From the NCBI RefSeq assembly GCF_002813775.1, contig NZ_CP020370.1:5233501-5297500 (forward strand): 64,000 bases of DNA. Reading direction: 5' to 3'. The first letter of the stretch is position 1, and the number at the start of each line of letters is the position of its first letter. Below the pieces are notes generated by a model. That model worked only from the letters and a program-made list of their open reading frames with translations, did no database searches and had not been told where the DNA came from. This stretch comes from Candidatus Thiodictyon syntrophicum (lineage in GTDB: Bacteria; Pseudomonadota; Gammaproteobacteria; Chromatiales; Chromatiaceae). Shown piece after piece: positions 44,323-53,878 of this stretch. A program made the position numbers and the translations under genes.

Positions 44323-45180
44323 ATGGGCTGGTGGGGCAAGGCGGTCGGCGGGACCCTGGGTCTCTTGGTGGGCGGGCCCCTGGGGGCCGTGGTCGGGGCC
44401 GCGATGGGTCACGGGGTGGACCGGGGGGCGGCGCATGTGGCGGACCTCTTCGAGCCGGCGCGGGCGGCCGAGCGCGCGCGGCTGCAGGGGATCTTTCTGG
44501 AAACCACCTTCAGCGTGCTGGGGCATCTGGCCAAAGCCGACGGGCGGGTGAGCGAAACCGAGATCGCCTTTGCCGAGTCGGTCATGACCCGCATGGGGCT
44601 CGACCGCTCGCTGCGGCGCACCGCCATGCAGTTCTTCTACCAGGGCAAGGCGCCGGGCTTCAACCTGGCCGCCGCCCTGGCGGCGTTCCGGCAGGCGAGC
44701 CCGGGTCAGGCGCAGTTGCACCAACTGTTTCTGGAGATCCAACTGGCGGCGGCCTACCGGGGCGGTCAGCCCGGGCCCGCGCAGCGGCTGGTCCTGGAGC
44801 AGTGCCGCCACGGCCTCCAGATTCCCCTGGCGAGCTTTCGGCGCCTGGAGCGGCTGATCGAAATCCAGTACCAGTTCCTGGGCGGCAACGCCGGGTGGCG
44901 CACCGGGGGCCCAGGGGCCGGGCGCCCGGGGCCGGGAGCGCCGTCGACCCGGACCGCCCTGGCCGGGGCCTATGCGACTCTCGGCATCACGGCCCAGGCG
45001 AGTGACGAGGAGGTCAAACGCGCCTATCGCAAGCTGATGAACCGCCACCACCCGGACAAGCTCACCTCCCGCGGGGCGCCCGCGGAGGCGATCAAGCTGG
45101 CCTCCCAGCAGACCCACGAGATCCGCCGCGCCTACGAGACCATCACGGCGGCGCGTCCGCCGGCCGCAGGCCCCAAGTGA
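44323..45180 (+). CDS. djlA: DjlA-like co-chaperone (TerB-like plus J domain)
   Basis: 285 residues. A Gly-rich N-terminal membrane segment (GWWGKAVGGTLGLLVGGPLG) is followed by a TerB-like helical domain (TFSVLGHLAKADGRVSETEI, then AMQFFYQGKAPGFNLAAALA) and a C-terminal J domain with the HPD motif in YRKLMNRHHPDKLTSRGAP. J proteins stimulate DnaK ATPase; DjlA is membrane-anchored with the J domain in the cytoplasm. The layout and length match DjlA. It stands alone, with rpe 98 bases downstream. Confidence 0.9.
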   Translation: MGWWGKAVGGTLGLLVGGPLGAVVGAAMGHGVDRGAAHVADLFEPARAAERARLQGIFLETTFSVLGHLAKADGRVSETEIAFAESVMTRMGLDRSLRRTAMQFFYQGKAPGFNLAAALAAFRQASPGQAQLHQLFLEIQLAAAYRGGQPGPAQRLVLEQCRHGLQIPLASFRRLERLIEIQYQFLGGNAGWRTGGPGAGRPGPGAPSTRTALAGAYATLGITAQASDEEVKRAYRKLMNRHHPDKLTSRGAPAEAIKLASQQTHEIRRAYETITAARPPAAGPK

Positions 45181-45277
45181 AATCCGGCGGCGCTTCGGTT
45201 AGAGTTTGCGGCTTTCCATCAACAGACCCTGGCCGCTGCCCCTTGGGCAAGGTCGGGGACACTTCCGGGGGACCCCC

Positions 45278-45970
45278 ATGGCGCTTGACCTGATCGCACC
45301 GTCCATCCTCTCTGCCAACTTCGCCAAACTCGGGGAGGAGGTCGACAACGTGCTCGCCGCGGGGGCGGACATCGTCCACTTCGACGTGATGGACAACCAC
45401 TATGTCCCCAACCTGACCATCGGTCCGCTGATCTGCGAGGCCCTGCGCAAGCATGGGGTCACCGCACCCATCGATGTGCACCTGATGGTCAAGCCGGTCG
45501 ACCGTATCATTCCGGACTTCGCCGCCGCCGGGGCGACCTATATCACCTTCCACCCGGAGGCGAGCGAGCACATCGACCGCACCCTGCAGCTCATCCATGG
45601 CGAGGGGTGCAAGGCCGGCCTGGTGTTCAACCCGGCGACTCCCTTGTCCTATCTCGACTATGTGCTGGACAAGATCGACATGATCCTGCTGATGTCGGTC
45701 AATCCGGGCTTCGGCGGCCAGAGCTTCATCCCCTCGGCGCTCGACAAGCTGCGCGAGGTACGCGAGATCATCGACGACTCGGGGCTCGACATCCGGCTCG
45801 AGGTCGACGGCGGGGTCAAGACGGACAATATCGCCGCGATCAAAGCCGCGGGGGCGGACACCTTCGTCTCCGGCTCCGGGATCTTCGGCCAGCCCCGCGA
45901 CGGCGACCCCCACCGCTACGACAGCGTCATCCGCCGGATGCGTGAGGCGATGGCGGCGGTGGGCCGCTGA
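45278..45970 (+). CDS. rpe: Ribulose-phosphate 3-epimerase
   Basis: Interconverts ribulose 5-phosphate and xylulose 5-phosphate in the pentose phosphate and Calvin cycles. 230 residues, a TIM barrel with [17 protein letters not shown], the metal-binding [17 protein letters not shown] and [19 protein letters not shown] and DGGVKTDN. The ATG at 45278 follows a GGGGGA stretch. gph follows after a 175-base gap, a common gammaproteobacterial order (rpe-gph-trpE). Confidence 0.96.
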   Translation: MALDLIAPSILSANFAKLGEEVDNVLAAGADIVHFDVMDNHYVPNLTIGPLICEALRKHGVTAPIDVHLMVKPVDRIIPDFAAAGATYITFHPEASEHIDRTLQLIHGEGCKAGLVFNPATPLSYLDYVLDKIDMILLMSVNPGFGGQSFIPSALDKLREVREIIDDSGLDIRLEVDGGVKTDNIAAIKAAGADTFVSGSGIFGQPRDGDPHRYDSVIRRMREAMAAVGR

Positions 45971-46017
45971 GCACAATGGCGGGTGGCTGGCGGGAGATAA
46001 CCGCTACTTCCGTGCAG

Positions 46018-46083
46018 GCCTCGATCATAACTCCGGCCATCCTGCTGGACGCGAGATCGCTGGTCCGCACAGCGGACCCTACG
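46018..46083. repeat. Half composite repeat: GGCCTCGATCATAACTCCGG plus TCCGCACAGCGGA palindrome
   Basis: The left outer arm is present, then CGCTGGTCCGCACAGCGGAC. The right outer arm is missing, so this is a truncated copy. It lies between rpe and gph. Confidence 0.7.
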
Positions 46084-46145
46084 GGCTCCCGCGCTACCCG
46101 CCACTAGTCACTATCCCCTATCCCCTAATTTACTGGTCACTCGCC

Positions 46146-46823
46146 ATGCTGTGCCCCAAGATGATCCTGATCGACCTCGACGGGACCCTGATCGATAGCG
46201 TCCCGGACCTGACCTACAGCGTGGACGCCATGCTGGCGCGCCTCGGGCGCCCGCCCCGCGGTGAGGCGGCGGTGCGCAACTGGGTCGGCAACGGGGTGGA
46301 GCGCCTGGTGCAGCGCGCGCTGCTGGGAACCCTCGACGGCGAGGCCCCGGCGGCGGATTTTGCACTGGCCCTGCCGATCTTCATGGAGATCTATGCCGAG
46401 AACACCTCGGGCCGCTCGCTGGCCTATCCCGGGGTGCGCGAGGGTCTCGATTACCTGAGCGGCGCCGGCTACCCCTTGGGCTGCGTCACCAACAAGGCGG
46501 CCCAGTTCACCCTGCCGCTCCTGCGTGACCTTGGATTGCTGGACTATTTCGGCCTCGTGGTGAGTGGTGACACCCTGCCGGAGAAGAAGCCCCACCCCGC
46601 GCCGCTGCTGCACGCCGCGGCCCATTTCGGGGTGGCGCCGGCAGACGCCCTGATGATCGGCGACTCGGTGAGCGACGTCGCGGCGGCGCGGGCGGCGGGC
46701 TTTCGCATCATCTGCACCAGCTACGGCTACAACCACGGCCGGGACATCCGCACGGCCAACCCGGACGCCGTGATCGACAGCTTCACGCAGTTGCGCACCC
46801 TCATCGCCCCGGCGGCCGAGTAA
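46146..46823 (+). CDS. gph: Phosphoglycolate phosphatase
   Basis: Removes phosphate from 2-phosphoglycolate, a by-product of RuBisCO oxygenation or DNA repair. 225 residues of the HAD family with motif I MILIDLDGTLIDSVPDL, TNKAAQFTLPLL, SGDTLPEKKPHPAPLL and ALMIGDSVSDVAAARAAG. Length and motifs fit Gph. It lies between rpe and trpE in a conserved order. The ATG at 46146 is preferred over upstream starts that run through repeats. Confidence 0.93.
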   Translation: MLCPKMILIDLDGTLIDSVPDLTYSVDAMLARLGRPPRGEAAVRNWVGNGVERLVQRALLGTLDGEAPAADFALALPIFMEIYAENTSGRSLAYPGVREGLDYLSGAGYPLGCVTNKAAQFTLPLLRDLGLLDYFGLVVSGDTLPEKKPHPAPLLHAAAHFGVAPADALMIGDSVSDVAAARAAGFRIICTSYGYNHGRDIRTANPDAVIDSFTQLRTLIAPAAE

Positions 46824-46841
46824 CCCGGAGGAGAAGAATTG

Positions 46842-46974
46842 AGCCGCAAATGAACGCAAATGAACGCAAATAATGCCAGCAACACGATCGCGGTCTGCGT
46901 GGTCACCCGGCGGGCGAGACTGAAGCTTGCTGACTATTGGAATTATTCGCGTTTATTTGCGTTCATTTGCGGCT
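46842..46974. repeat. GCAAATGAACGC-armed inverted repeat, copy 4
   Basis: Left end AGCCGCAAATGAACGCAAAT plus GAACGCAAATAA; right end TTATTTGCGTTCATTTGCGG. Core contains CACCCGGCGGGCGAGACTGA, like copies 1 and 2. It lies between gph and trpE. Confidence 0.88.
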
Positions 46975-47119
46975 AAATTAATCTTCTTGCGATGACAGGA
47001 TAAGATAGAGGTTCGAGGTGATCGGCATGGGACTGAGAACGGCGCTGCCCGGCAGGCGATGGCGAGGCTCGCATTGAATCGCGCACTGCCCCTTTGATGC
47101 CTATTACCCGGAGCCTCCC

Positions 47120-48610
47120 ATGACACCCGAAACATTCGCCGCCCTGACCGCCCAGGGCCATAACCGTATCCCGCTGGTCTGCGAGGTCCTCGCGGACCTG
47201 GACACCCCCTTGAGCGTCTATCTCAAGCTCGCCGAGGGTCCCTATTCCTATCTCTTCGAGTCGGTCCAGGGCGGCGAAAAGTGGGGCCGCTACTCCATCA
47301 TCGGGCTGCCCTGCCGCAGCGTGCTGAAGGTCACCGGGAACGCGATCCAGGTAGAACGCGACGGCCAGGTCATCGAGACGGCGCAGAGCGCCGATCCGCT
47401 CGCCTGGATCAGCGCCTTCCAGGCCCGCTTCCAGGTGGCCGTGCACCCCGGGCTGCCGCGCTTCACCGGCGGGCTGGTGGGCTATTTCGGCTATGACAGC
47501 ATCCGTTACATCGAGCCACGACTCGCCCACTGTCCCAACCCGGACCAACAGGGTACCCCGGATATCCTCCTCATGGTCTCCGACGAGGTGGTCGTCTTCG
47601 ACAATCTGAGCGGGCGGATGTACATCATCCTGCACTTAGACCCCACCGCCGGCGACACCCTGGAGTCCGGCCGGGCGCGGATGGCCGACCTGATCGGGCG
47701 GATGCAGCGCGGCGCCCCGCGGCGCCCCGCGGGGGCCGAGCGCCGGGTCCATGAGGGCGACTTCGTCTCCGGCTTCACCCAGGAGGGCTTCGAGTCGGCG
47801 GTGGACCGGATCAAGGGCTACATCCTGGAGGGGGACTGTATGCAGGTGGTCCTGTCGCAGCGCCTCTCCATCCCCTTCCAGGCGCGGCCGCTGGACCTCT
47901 ATCGGGCGCTGCGCGGGCTCAATCCATCCCCTTACATGTATTTCCTGGATCTCGGCCAATTCCAGATCGTCGGCTCCTCCCCCGAGATCCTGACCCGCCT
48001 GGAGGACGGCGTGGTCACGGTGCGCCCCATCGCCGGCACGCGGCGCCGTGGCGCCACCGAAGCCGAGGACCAGGCGCTGGAGTTGGAGTTGCTGGCCGAC
48101 CCCAAGGAACTGGCCGAGCACCTGATGCTGATCGATCTGGGCCGCAACGACGCCGGGCGCGTGGCCCGCACCGGCTCGGTGCGGGTCACCGACCGCATGA
48201 TTGTGGAGCGCTATTCGCACGTCATGCACATTGTCTCCAACGTGGTCGGGGAGTTGCAGGAAGGGCTCACCGCCATCGACGTCCTGCGCGCCACCTTCCC
48301 CGCCGGCACCGTCTCCGGCGCCCCCAAGATCCGCGCCATGGAGATCATCGACGAACTGGAGCCAGTGAAGCGCGGGGTCTATTCGGGCGCGGTGGGTTAT
48401 CTCGGCTGGAACGGCAACATGGACACGGCGATCGCGATTCGCACCGCCGTCATCAAGGACGGCAGCCTGCACATCCAGGCCGGGGCCGGGATCGTCGCCG
48501 ACTCGGTGCCGCGCATGGAATGGGAGGAGACCATGAACAAGGGCCGCGCCATCTTCCGTGCCGTGGCCCTGGCCGAAGCGGGGCTCGACCGCGGCGGGGT
48601 GGATTGCTGA
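47120..48610 (+). CDS. trpE: Anthranilate synthase component I
   Basis: Converts chorismate plus ammonia (from TrpG) to anthranilate, first step of tryptophan synthesis. 496 residues, usual length. Seen are the feedback region near [94 protein letters not shown] and the catalytic [24 protein letters not shown] precedes the ATG. trpG is not next, since an unrelated PEP-CTERM gene follows after 206 bases. No attenuator leader was recognised. Confidence 0.95.
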   Translation: MTPETFAALTAQGHNRIPLVCEVLADLDTPLSVYLKLAEGPYSYLFESVQGGEKWGRYSIIGLPCRSVLKVTGNAIQVERDGQVIETAQSADPLAWISAFQARFQVAVHPGLPRFTGGLVGYFGYDSIRYIEPRLAHCPNPDQQGTPDILLMVSDEVVVFDNLSGRMYIILHLDPTAGDTLESGRARMADLIGRMQRGAPRRPAGAERRVHEGDFVSGFTQEGFESAVDRIKGYILEGDCMQVVLSQRLSIPFQARPLDLYRALRGLNPSPYMYFLDLGQFQIVGSSPEILTRLEDGVVTVRPIAGTRRRGATEAEDQALELELLADPKELAEHLMLIDLGRNDAGRVARTGSVRVTDRMIVERYSHVMHIVSNVVGELQEGLTAIDVLRATFPAGTVSGAPKIRAMEIIDELEPVKRGVYSGAVGYLGWNGNMDTAIAIRTAVIKDGSLHIQAGAGIVADSVPRMEWEETMNKGRAIFRAVALAEAGLDRGGVDC

Positions 48611-48816
48611 GGGCCGAATGATGGGCATCGCTGAGCTCTGCCCATCCTACCCGCTGGGACGCGGCGCTGACCGTCCTTCGGCTCAGCCCGGGGAGCGGCC
48701 TGGGCGGCGGTGGCCGCCAGAATTTTTCCGTTGCAATGCCTTGCCGCCTGATTTTATATTATCCAAGAGACTGGTTGAATCAGGTCCAATGCGTGTAAAG
48801 ACGAGATGGGGGAGCC

Positions 48817-49536
48817 ATGATGAATGTAACGAGTCGGCTGGCCGGGGTCCTCTCATTGGCGGCAATGGGTATAGGTTTCCCGCACCAGGCGGCGGCATCG
48901 ATCATCTACAACCTCTCTGCCGATTGGAGCACCACCCAAAACCCCAACGGGGCCTGGTCCTACCGGCAAGGCGCCGCGGCGCTGACGTACCCCGTCAGTA
49001 ATTGGAGCTCAGTCGCTGATGGCTGGGCGGCGTCGTCGGCGGTTTACCCGCCGTTTTGGCTTAAATTCAATACGACGTTTGTGAACGCCGCTGCCGGGGA
49101 TGTCGCGGTCCACTCATCGAATTTCGCCGACCCGCTGGGCAACCTCACCTGGACCAGCCCCGTGAGCGGCCTGATCGACATCGCGGGGCAGGCCTGGGAC
49201 GTGCAGCATTATCCCAACCGCGATGACTCCTGGTCGTTATTCCTGAACAGCACCCTGATCGCCTCTCGCAGCAGCATCTATGGCATCCTCAAGAACAGCG
49301 ACAACGCCAATTTTGCCAACAACCTGAGCGCCGGCCAGTCGCTCACCGGACTGGCCGTGAGCGTCAACGACGTTGTTACCTTCCAGGTACAGAGAGACCC
49401 GAAGTATGAGTCGGGGCATTTCACCGGTGTGGCCCTGACCCTCACGACCTATGCGGCCCCGGAACCCGGCAGCCTTGCCCTGATGGGCCTGGGGCTCGCG
49501 GGCGCGATGTTCAGCAGGCGTCGCATCTCAGGCTGA
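48817..49536 (+). CDS. PEP-CTERM sorted surface protein
   Basis: 239 residues with an N-terminal signal (LAGVLSLAAMGIGFPHQAAA) and a C-terminal sorting signal: APEPGSLALMGLGLAGAM then a basic FSRRR. In this system an EpsH/exosortase cleaves near the PEP and hands the protein to the cell surface or exopolysaccharide. The mature part is beta-rich with many Asn/Ser/Trp. Two adjacent ATGs exist; 48820 is better spaced from GGGGGAG. Function of the mature domain unknown; links to prsT at 59050. Confidence 0.85.
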   Translation: MMNVTSRLAGVLSLAAMGIGFPHQAAASIIYNLSADWSTTQNPNGAWSYRQGAAALTYPVSNWSSVADGWAASSAVYPPFWLKFNTTFVNAAAGDVAVHSSNFADPLGNLTWTSPVSGLIDIAGQAWDVQHYPNRDDSWSLFLNSTLIASRSSIYGILKNSDNANFANNLSAGQSLTGLAVSVNDVVTFQVQRDPKYESGHFTGVALTLTTYAAPEPGSLALMGLGLAGAMFSRRRISG

Positions 49537-49740
49537 TCAATGGCCTTGATACAACTCCGGCCGCGTCGATAACGCGGTCGCGTAGGCAAGCGCAGCGCAG
49601 TCCACCCGGTGCCGAGTAATGGGCATCGCTGCCCTCTTTCCATCCTACCCACTTGGTCGCGGCGATGGTCCGTACCCCAGGCCCGCGGGTGTCGGGCGGA
49701 TGCCCGCGGGGCGCTCCGCCATGGCACCGACGCCGCGACC

Positions 49741-50550
49741 TCAGTCCACCTGATCCGTCCAAACTCTGAACCCGCTCAGCGTATTGGGTCCGAAGGTGCT
49801 GCTCAGTGCCACATCGGCGGCATCCCGGCCGCGCGCGATCAGCACCCGGCCGATGCGCGGGACATTGTTGCGGGCGTCGAAGGTATGCCATTGACCGCCG
49901 AGAAAGACATCGAACCAGGCGGAGAAATCCATCGGGCTCGCGGCCGGCGGCACGCCGATATCGCCCAGATAGCCGGTGCAGTAGCGCGCCGGGATATTCA
50001 TACAGCGGCAGAAGGCGACGGCCAGGTGGGCATAATCGCGGCAGACGCCCTTCCTTTCGGCGAAGACCTCACAGGCGGTGCGGGTGGCACGGGCGTGCTC
50101 GTAGCCGAAGGTGATGTGGTGATGCACGAAGTCGCAGATCGCCTGGACCCGCCCCCAACCGGTCGGCCCCTTGCCGAACAGGTCCCAGGCGATCTGGGAC
50201 AGCCGGTCGGTCTCGCAATAACGGCTGCCCAAGAGGAACACCAGAGTCTCCTCCGGCAGGTCCTGCACCGCGTGCTGAATGGCCGTAGGGACTATGACAT
50301 CGGGCGCCCCCGTGTCGTTCACGACCGCGTCGGTCGAGAGGCGGAACTGGCCCCGGGGCGCCACGATCCGGCTGCACCAGTTGCCGAAGCCGTCACGATA
50401 GGCCGTGAAGGGGACCGAGGGGTTGGTGACCAGGTGGTCGGGGACGACGAGATCGGAGACGCGCGAATAATGCACGTGCAGCGTCAGTATCATCGGCGTC
50501 GGTTGGGGACAGTCGTAGACCAGTTCGTAGCCGACTCGGATATGCATCAT
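49741..50550 (-). CDS. Transglutaminase-like protein
   Basis: 269 residues. The N-terminal part ([20 protein letters not shown]) and the transglutaminase core with [20 protein letters not shown] (catalytic Cys) and [14 protein letters not shown] are clear. The usual catalytic His before AWFE is Ser here ([11 protein letters not shown]), followed by [15 protein letters not shown] with the Asp; members of this branch commonly carry the same replacement, so it may use another residue or act as a protease-like or binding protein. Cytoplasmic by lack of a signal. Role unknown. Confidence 0.85.
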   Translation of the reverse strand: MMHIRVGYELVYDCPQPTPMILTLHVHYSRVSDLVVPDHLVTNPSVPFTAYRDGFGNWCSRIVAPRGQFRLSTDAVVNDTGAPDVIVPTAIQHAVQDLPEETLVFLLGSRYCETDRLSQIAWDLFGKGPTGWGRVQAICDFVHHHITFGYEHARATRTACEVFAERKGVCRDYAHLAVAFCRCMNIPARYCTGYLGDIGVPPAASPMDFSAWFDVFLGGQWHTFDARNNVPRIGRVLIARGRDAADVALSSTFGPNTLSGFRVWTDQVD

Positions 50551-50846
50551 TGGGCCTCGGTGGCGGATGGGGCCGGGGGCCCCGGGTTATTCCGGCGCTG
50601 TCGGCAGAGCCTGGACGACTGCCCAGGGCCCGGCCCCCGGGCGGTCGGGGTGGGACAGACCGCCCGGGTTCTGATGATACTCGCAGGGGCCGGCGGGTGC
50701 AGACCTGCCCGCGAGTGCTAGAATGTGCGGCTTTTCCAGCCGCGGCAAGACTCGCGGCATCCCCGCCCCCGCGGTGCGATGCGCAGCCGTCACGGCATGA
50801 CCGCCCGGTCCCGTCCGGGCACACCAGCGTTAAGGGGATTTCACCG

Positions 50847-51596
50847 ATGGCCGGGCACAGCAAATGGGCCAACATCAAGCACCGCAAGACCGCCCAGGAC
50901 AAGACCCGCGGCAAGGTCTGGACCAAGCTGATCCGCGAGGTCACGGTGGCCTCGCGCACCGGCGGGGGAGACCCCGGCTGCAACCCGCGCCTGCGTCTCG
51001 CCATCGACAAGGCCTTCGGGGCCAACATGCCGCGCGACACCGTGGAGCGCGCGGTGAAGCGCGGCAGCGGCAGCACCGAGGGCGAGGACTACGAGGAAAT
51101 CCGCTACGAAGGCTATGGCCCGGGCGGGGTGGCGGTGATGGTCGACTGCATGACCGACAACCGCAACCGCACCGCCGGTGAGGTGCGCCACGCCTTCACC
51201 AAGCACGGCGGCAACCTGGGCACGGACGGCTCGGTCGGCTATCTGTTCACCAAGCAGGGGGTCATCAGCTTCCAGCCCGGCACCGACGAGGATCGGGTGA
51301 TGGAGGCCGCCCTGGACGCCGGCGCCCTGGACGTCATCGTTAACGAGGACGGCTCCATCGATGTCATCACCGACCCCGACGAATTCACCGTCGTGAAGGA
51401 CTCACTCACGGTGGCCGGGCTCGACACTGACGTCGGCGAGGTGACCTTCAACTGCTCCACCAGCGCGGAACTGGACCGGGACACCGCCGAACGCCTGCTC
51501 AAGATGGTGGAGGTCCTGGAGGACTGCGACGACGTCCAGGCCGTTTATCACAACGCCGATATCTCCGACGAGATCATGGCGGCGATCGATGGCTGA
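50847..51596 (+). CDS. yebC: YebC/PmpR-family regulatory or ribosome-associated protein
   Basis: 249 residues starting [20 protein letters not shown], the invariant YebC opening, followed by [10 protein letters not shown]-like [20 protein letters not shown] and [20 protein letters not shown]. The family was described as transcription factors and more recently as relieving ribosome stalling. It heads the conserved order yebC-ruvC-ruvA linked to recombination genes. Upstream 296 bases hold no recognised feature. Confidence 0.96.
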   Translation: MAGHSKWANIKHRKTAQDKTRGKVWTKLIREVTVASRTGGGDPGCNPRLRLAIDKAFGANMPRDTVERAVKRGSGSTEGEDYEEIRYEGYGPGGVAVMVDCMTDNRNRTAGEVRHAFTKHGGNLGTDGSVGYLFTKQGVISFQPGTDEDRVMEAALDAGALDVIVNEDGSIDVITDPDEFTVVKDSLTVAGLDTDVGEVTFNCSTSAELDRDTAERLLKMVEVLEDCDDVQAVYHNADISDEIMAAIDG

Positions 51597-51600
51597 AAGA

Positions 51601-51741
51601 AGTACGGTAGTACGTGAGTACGTTAGTACGGGGGCTCCGTGCTGGCTGAAAGAAGTACGGGAGTACGTTAGTACGGAAGTACGGTGGCTCCGCGCTGGGC
51701 GCGGCGCCGAACGTACTAACGTACTAACGTACTAACGTACT
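51601..51741. repeat. GTACGTTA-type array and inverted repeat
   Basis: AGTACGGTAGTACGTGAGTA and similar units (AGTACG plus TTA, TGA, GGA or GTA) occur twice in direct orientation around GGCTCCGYGCTGG, and then as four CGTACTAA units in reverse orientation ending one base before the ruvC ATG. It could form a large hairpin in the yebC-ruvC spacer. Confidence 0.88.
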
Positions 51742-52266
51742 ATGGTTTTAAGGCATCGCATCCTCGGCATCGACCCCGGCTCCCGCACCACCGGCTTCGC
51801 CGTCATCGATACCGATGGGCACCGCAGCCTGCGGGTGGTGAGCGGCGCTATCCGCGTCGGCGATCAGCCCTGGCCGGCGCGCCTGGGGCTGATCTTCGAC
51901 CGGGTGGCGGAACTGGTGGCCGAGTATCGACCCCACGAGATGGCCGTGGAGCAACTGATCTTCGCCCGCGACCCCACGGCGGCGCTCAAGCTCGGCCAGG
52001 CGCGCGGCGCCGTCCTGTGCGCCGGGCTCAAGGGCGGCGTGACGGTGCATGAATACAGCCCCAAGACCGTCAAGCTCGCCGTGGTCGGGACCGGCGGGGC
52101 GGAAAAGGCGCAGGTCCAGCACATGGTCCGCGTCCTGCTGGCGCTGCCCGATGAACCGGGCGAGGACGAAGCCGATGCCCTGGCCATTGCGCTGTGTCAC
52201 GCCCATTCCATGGGCATCCCGGCACGCAAAAGGGCCGCCGCCTCCTGGCGGGACTGGCGGCCGTGA
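51742..52266 (+). CDS. ruvC: Crossover junction endodeoxyribonuclease RuvC
   Basis: Resolves Holliday junctions with RuvAB. 174 residues with ILGIDPGSRTTGFAVID (first catalytic Asp), the acidic VEQLIFARDPTAALKLGQAR, VHEYSPKTVKLAVVG and the Asp-rich DEADALAIALCHAH. The start ATG is formed by the last base of the repeat array plus TGG; no ribosome binding site is visible because the array fills that position. The stop overlaps the ruvA start (GTGA). Confidence 0.95.
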   Translation: MVLRHRILGIDPGSRTTGFAVIDTDGHRSLRVVSGAIRVGDQPWPARLGLIFDRVAELVAEYRPHEMAVEQLIFARDPTAALKLGQARGAVLCAGLKGGVTVHEYSPKTVKLAVVGTGGAEKAQVQHMVRVLLALPDEPGEDEADALAIALCHAHSMGIPARKRAAASWRDWRP

Positions 52267-52892
52267 TCGGACGACTCCGGGGGCAGATCCTCCGCAAGCA
52301 GCCGCCCCACCTGCTGCTGGACGTGAACGGCGTCGGTTACGAGTTGGAGGCGCCCATGTCCACCTTCTACGAACTGCCCCCGGTGGGCGACACCGTCACC
52401 CTGATCACCCACCTGACGGTCCGCGAGGACGCCCACAACCTCTACGGCTTCGCCCGCGAGCGCGACCGCGACCTCTTCCGCGCCCTGCTGAAGGTCAGCG
52501 GGATCGGGGCGCGGATCGGACTCGCCATCCTCTCCGGCATGGACACCGCGCGCTTCATCGCCTGCGTGGAGCAGGAGGACATCAGCGCCCTGACGCGGGT
52601 CCCCGGCATCGGCACCAAGACCGCCCAGCGTCTGGTGGTGGAACTGCGTGACCGCCTGGACGGCATCGGCGCGGGCTTCGCCACCGCGACCACACTGGGC
52701 ACCGCCGGCCCCGGCGCGGTCGCGGGCGTACCCGGCAGCCCCCCCGGCGCCCTGCCCGACGCCGTCAGCGCCCTGATCGCCCTGGGCTATAAACCGGCCG
52801 ACGCGAACCGCATGGCCCGCGCCGCCGACGACGGCGCCAAGACCTCGGAGGAGATCATCCGCGGGGCACTGCGGGCCGTGAATATGCCCTAG
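52263..52892 (+). CDS. ruvA: Holliday junction branch migration protein RuvA
   Basis: RuvA binds Holliday junctions and loads the RuvB motor. The GTG at 52263 overlaps the ruvC stop and gives 209 residues starting VIGRLRGQILRKQPPHLLLD. Two helix-hairpin-helix motifs are seen (LLKVSGIGARIGLAILSGM, LTRVPGIGTKTAQRLVVELR), and a Gly/Pro linker leads to the C-terminal RuvB-binding helix domain (AVSALIALGYKPADANRMAR). ruvB, usually next, is absent here; repeats and a Uma2 gene follow. Confidence 0.96.
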   Translation: MIGRLRGQILRKQPPHLLLDVNGVGYELEAPMSTFYELPPVGDTVTLITHLTVREDAHNLYGFARERDRDLFRALLKVSGIGARIGLAILSGMDTARFIACVEQEDISALTRVPGIGTKTAQRLVVELRDRLDGIGAGFATATTLGTAGPGAVAGVPGSPPGALPDAVSALIALGYKPADANRMARAADDGAKTSEEIIRGALRAVNMP

Positions 52893-52897
52893 GCCGC

Positions 52898-52958
52898 CGG
52901 TCCGCACAGCGGACCCTACGGCTAAGCGCGGCGCCCGTAGGGTCCGCTGTGCGGACCG
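52898..52958. repeat. Paired TCCGCACAGCGGA palindromes after ruvA
   Basis: CGGTCCGCACAGCGGACCCT and its complement CGTAGGGTCCGCTGTGCGGA flank GCTAAGCGCGGCGCC. Such a pair can form one long hairpin or two short ones. It may act as terminator for yebC-ruvCA. Confidence 0.85.
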
Positions 52959-53036
52959 ATCGCCGCCGGGCGCAATCATGCAAGGCGGGAGGGCCGGACA
53001 CCAACCCGGCGCGATTGCGGGTCCAAATACCAGGCA

Positions 53037-53621
53037 TCAGCCTTGTGCCCCCGCCGCCGGTGCGAAGCGCACGTCCTCATAGATCGCGTCCAGAGTGCAA
53101 TCGAACTCCAGGGGCGCGAGGTTAAGCCGCCCGTCGTCGGGTACCGGGTGCAGCATCCAACCCTCCGGATGGCGCCGGAAGACCTCGACGCAGCGGCTTC
53201 GCGAATCTATCAGCACATATTCCTCCAGCGTCGGGAGTTCCCGGTAACTGGCGAACTTGGCGCCCCGGTCATAAGCCTCGGTGGACTCGGAGAGGACCTC
53301 GACGACGACCCGGGCGCGCGCTTTGACAGTCGGCTCGGCCGCGTCCGCCGCCTCGCAGGTGACGAACACGTCCGGATAGAAAAAGGCCCGCGCCCGCTCG
53401 ACGCGCAGTTTCATGTCGGCGATGTAGACCCGACAGGGACCGCCGCGGACATGGGCGCGCAGCAGCGCGAAGACATTGCCCGCGATGGTGACGTGCTCCT
53501 CGCTCGCCCCGGCCATGGCGAAGACCTCGCCCGCGACATATTCGTGTTTGATCGGCGAGCGCGCCTCGCCGGCGAGATAGTCGTCGGCCGTGATGAAGGG
53601 GACTTCGGCGAGATTGGACAT
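53037..53621 (-). CDS. Uma2-family (DUF820) putative endonuclease, intact
   Basis: 194 residues with the full family pattern: FITADDYLAGEARSPIKHEY, VFAMAGASEEHVTIAGNVFA, PCRVYIADMKLRVE, FFYPDVFVTCEAADA, VVVEVLSESTEAYDRGAKFA and LEEYVLIDSRSRCVEVFRR. Acidic residues in YPDV and VVVEVLS are the expected PD-(D/E)XK metal ligands. It lies where ruvB might be expected. These genes are numerous in Chromatiaceae and cyanobacteria; the biological role is unproven. It serves as a reference for the deleted copy at 1946-2557. Confidence 0.85.
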   Translation of the reverse strand: MSNLAEVPFITADDYLAGEARSPIKHEYVAGEVFAMAGASEEHVTIAGNVFALLRAHVRGGPCRVYIADMKLRVERARAFFYPDVFVTCEAADAAEPTVKARARVVVEVLSESTEAYDRGAKFASYRELPTLEEYVLIDSRSRCVEVFRRHPEGWMLHPVPDDGRLNLAPLEFDCTLDAIYEDVRFAPAAGAQG

Positions 53622-53750
53622 CGTGGTGTTCCGAGTGGGTGGACCCCGCTCAGATTAGCGCATTGCGCGGGGGCGCTGCCACCGGCCCCAGGGCGCTGCG
53701 TACCCGGGACCTGCGTGACACCGCTGGAGAGACTTGGCAGGTGTCCCCGG

Positions 53751-53827
53751 ATGGGTAGAGCGCAGCGAAACCCATCGTTTGCGTGACCGAGGGCGCTGAT
53801 TGCTGGGTTTCGCTTCGCTCTACCCAG
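53751..53827. repeat. GGGTAGAGCGCAGCGAAACC inverted repeat
   Basis: ATGGGTAGAGCGCAGCGAAA plus CCCAT pairs with TGGGTTTCGCTTCGCTCTAC plus CCA. A half GTGACACCGCTGGAGAGAC element lies just left at 53715. Confidence 0.8.
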
Positions 53828-53878
53828 CCTACAGATCGCGCGTGGAGCGGGTTGCGGGCGGATACTTGCCCGTGGCGG

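Noticed and set aside
43426-45117. A 563-codon frame extending the HAD phosphatase upstream
   Set aside because: The extension is antisense to the DjlA-like gene and precedes a proper signal peptide; the ATG at 44004 is the sensible start.
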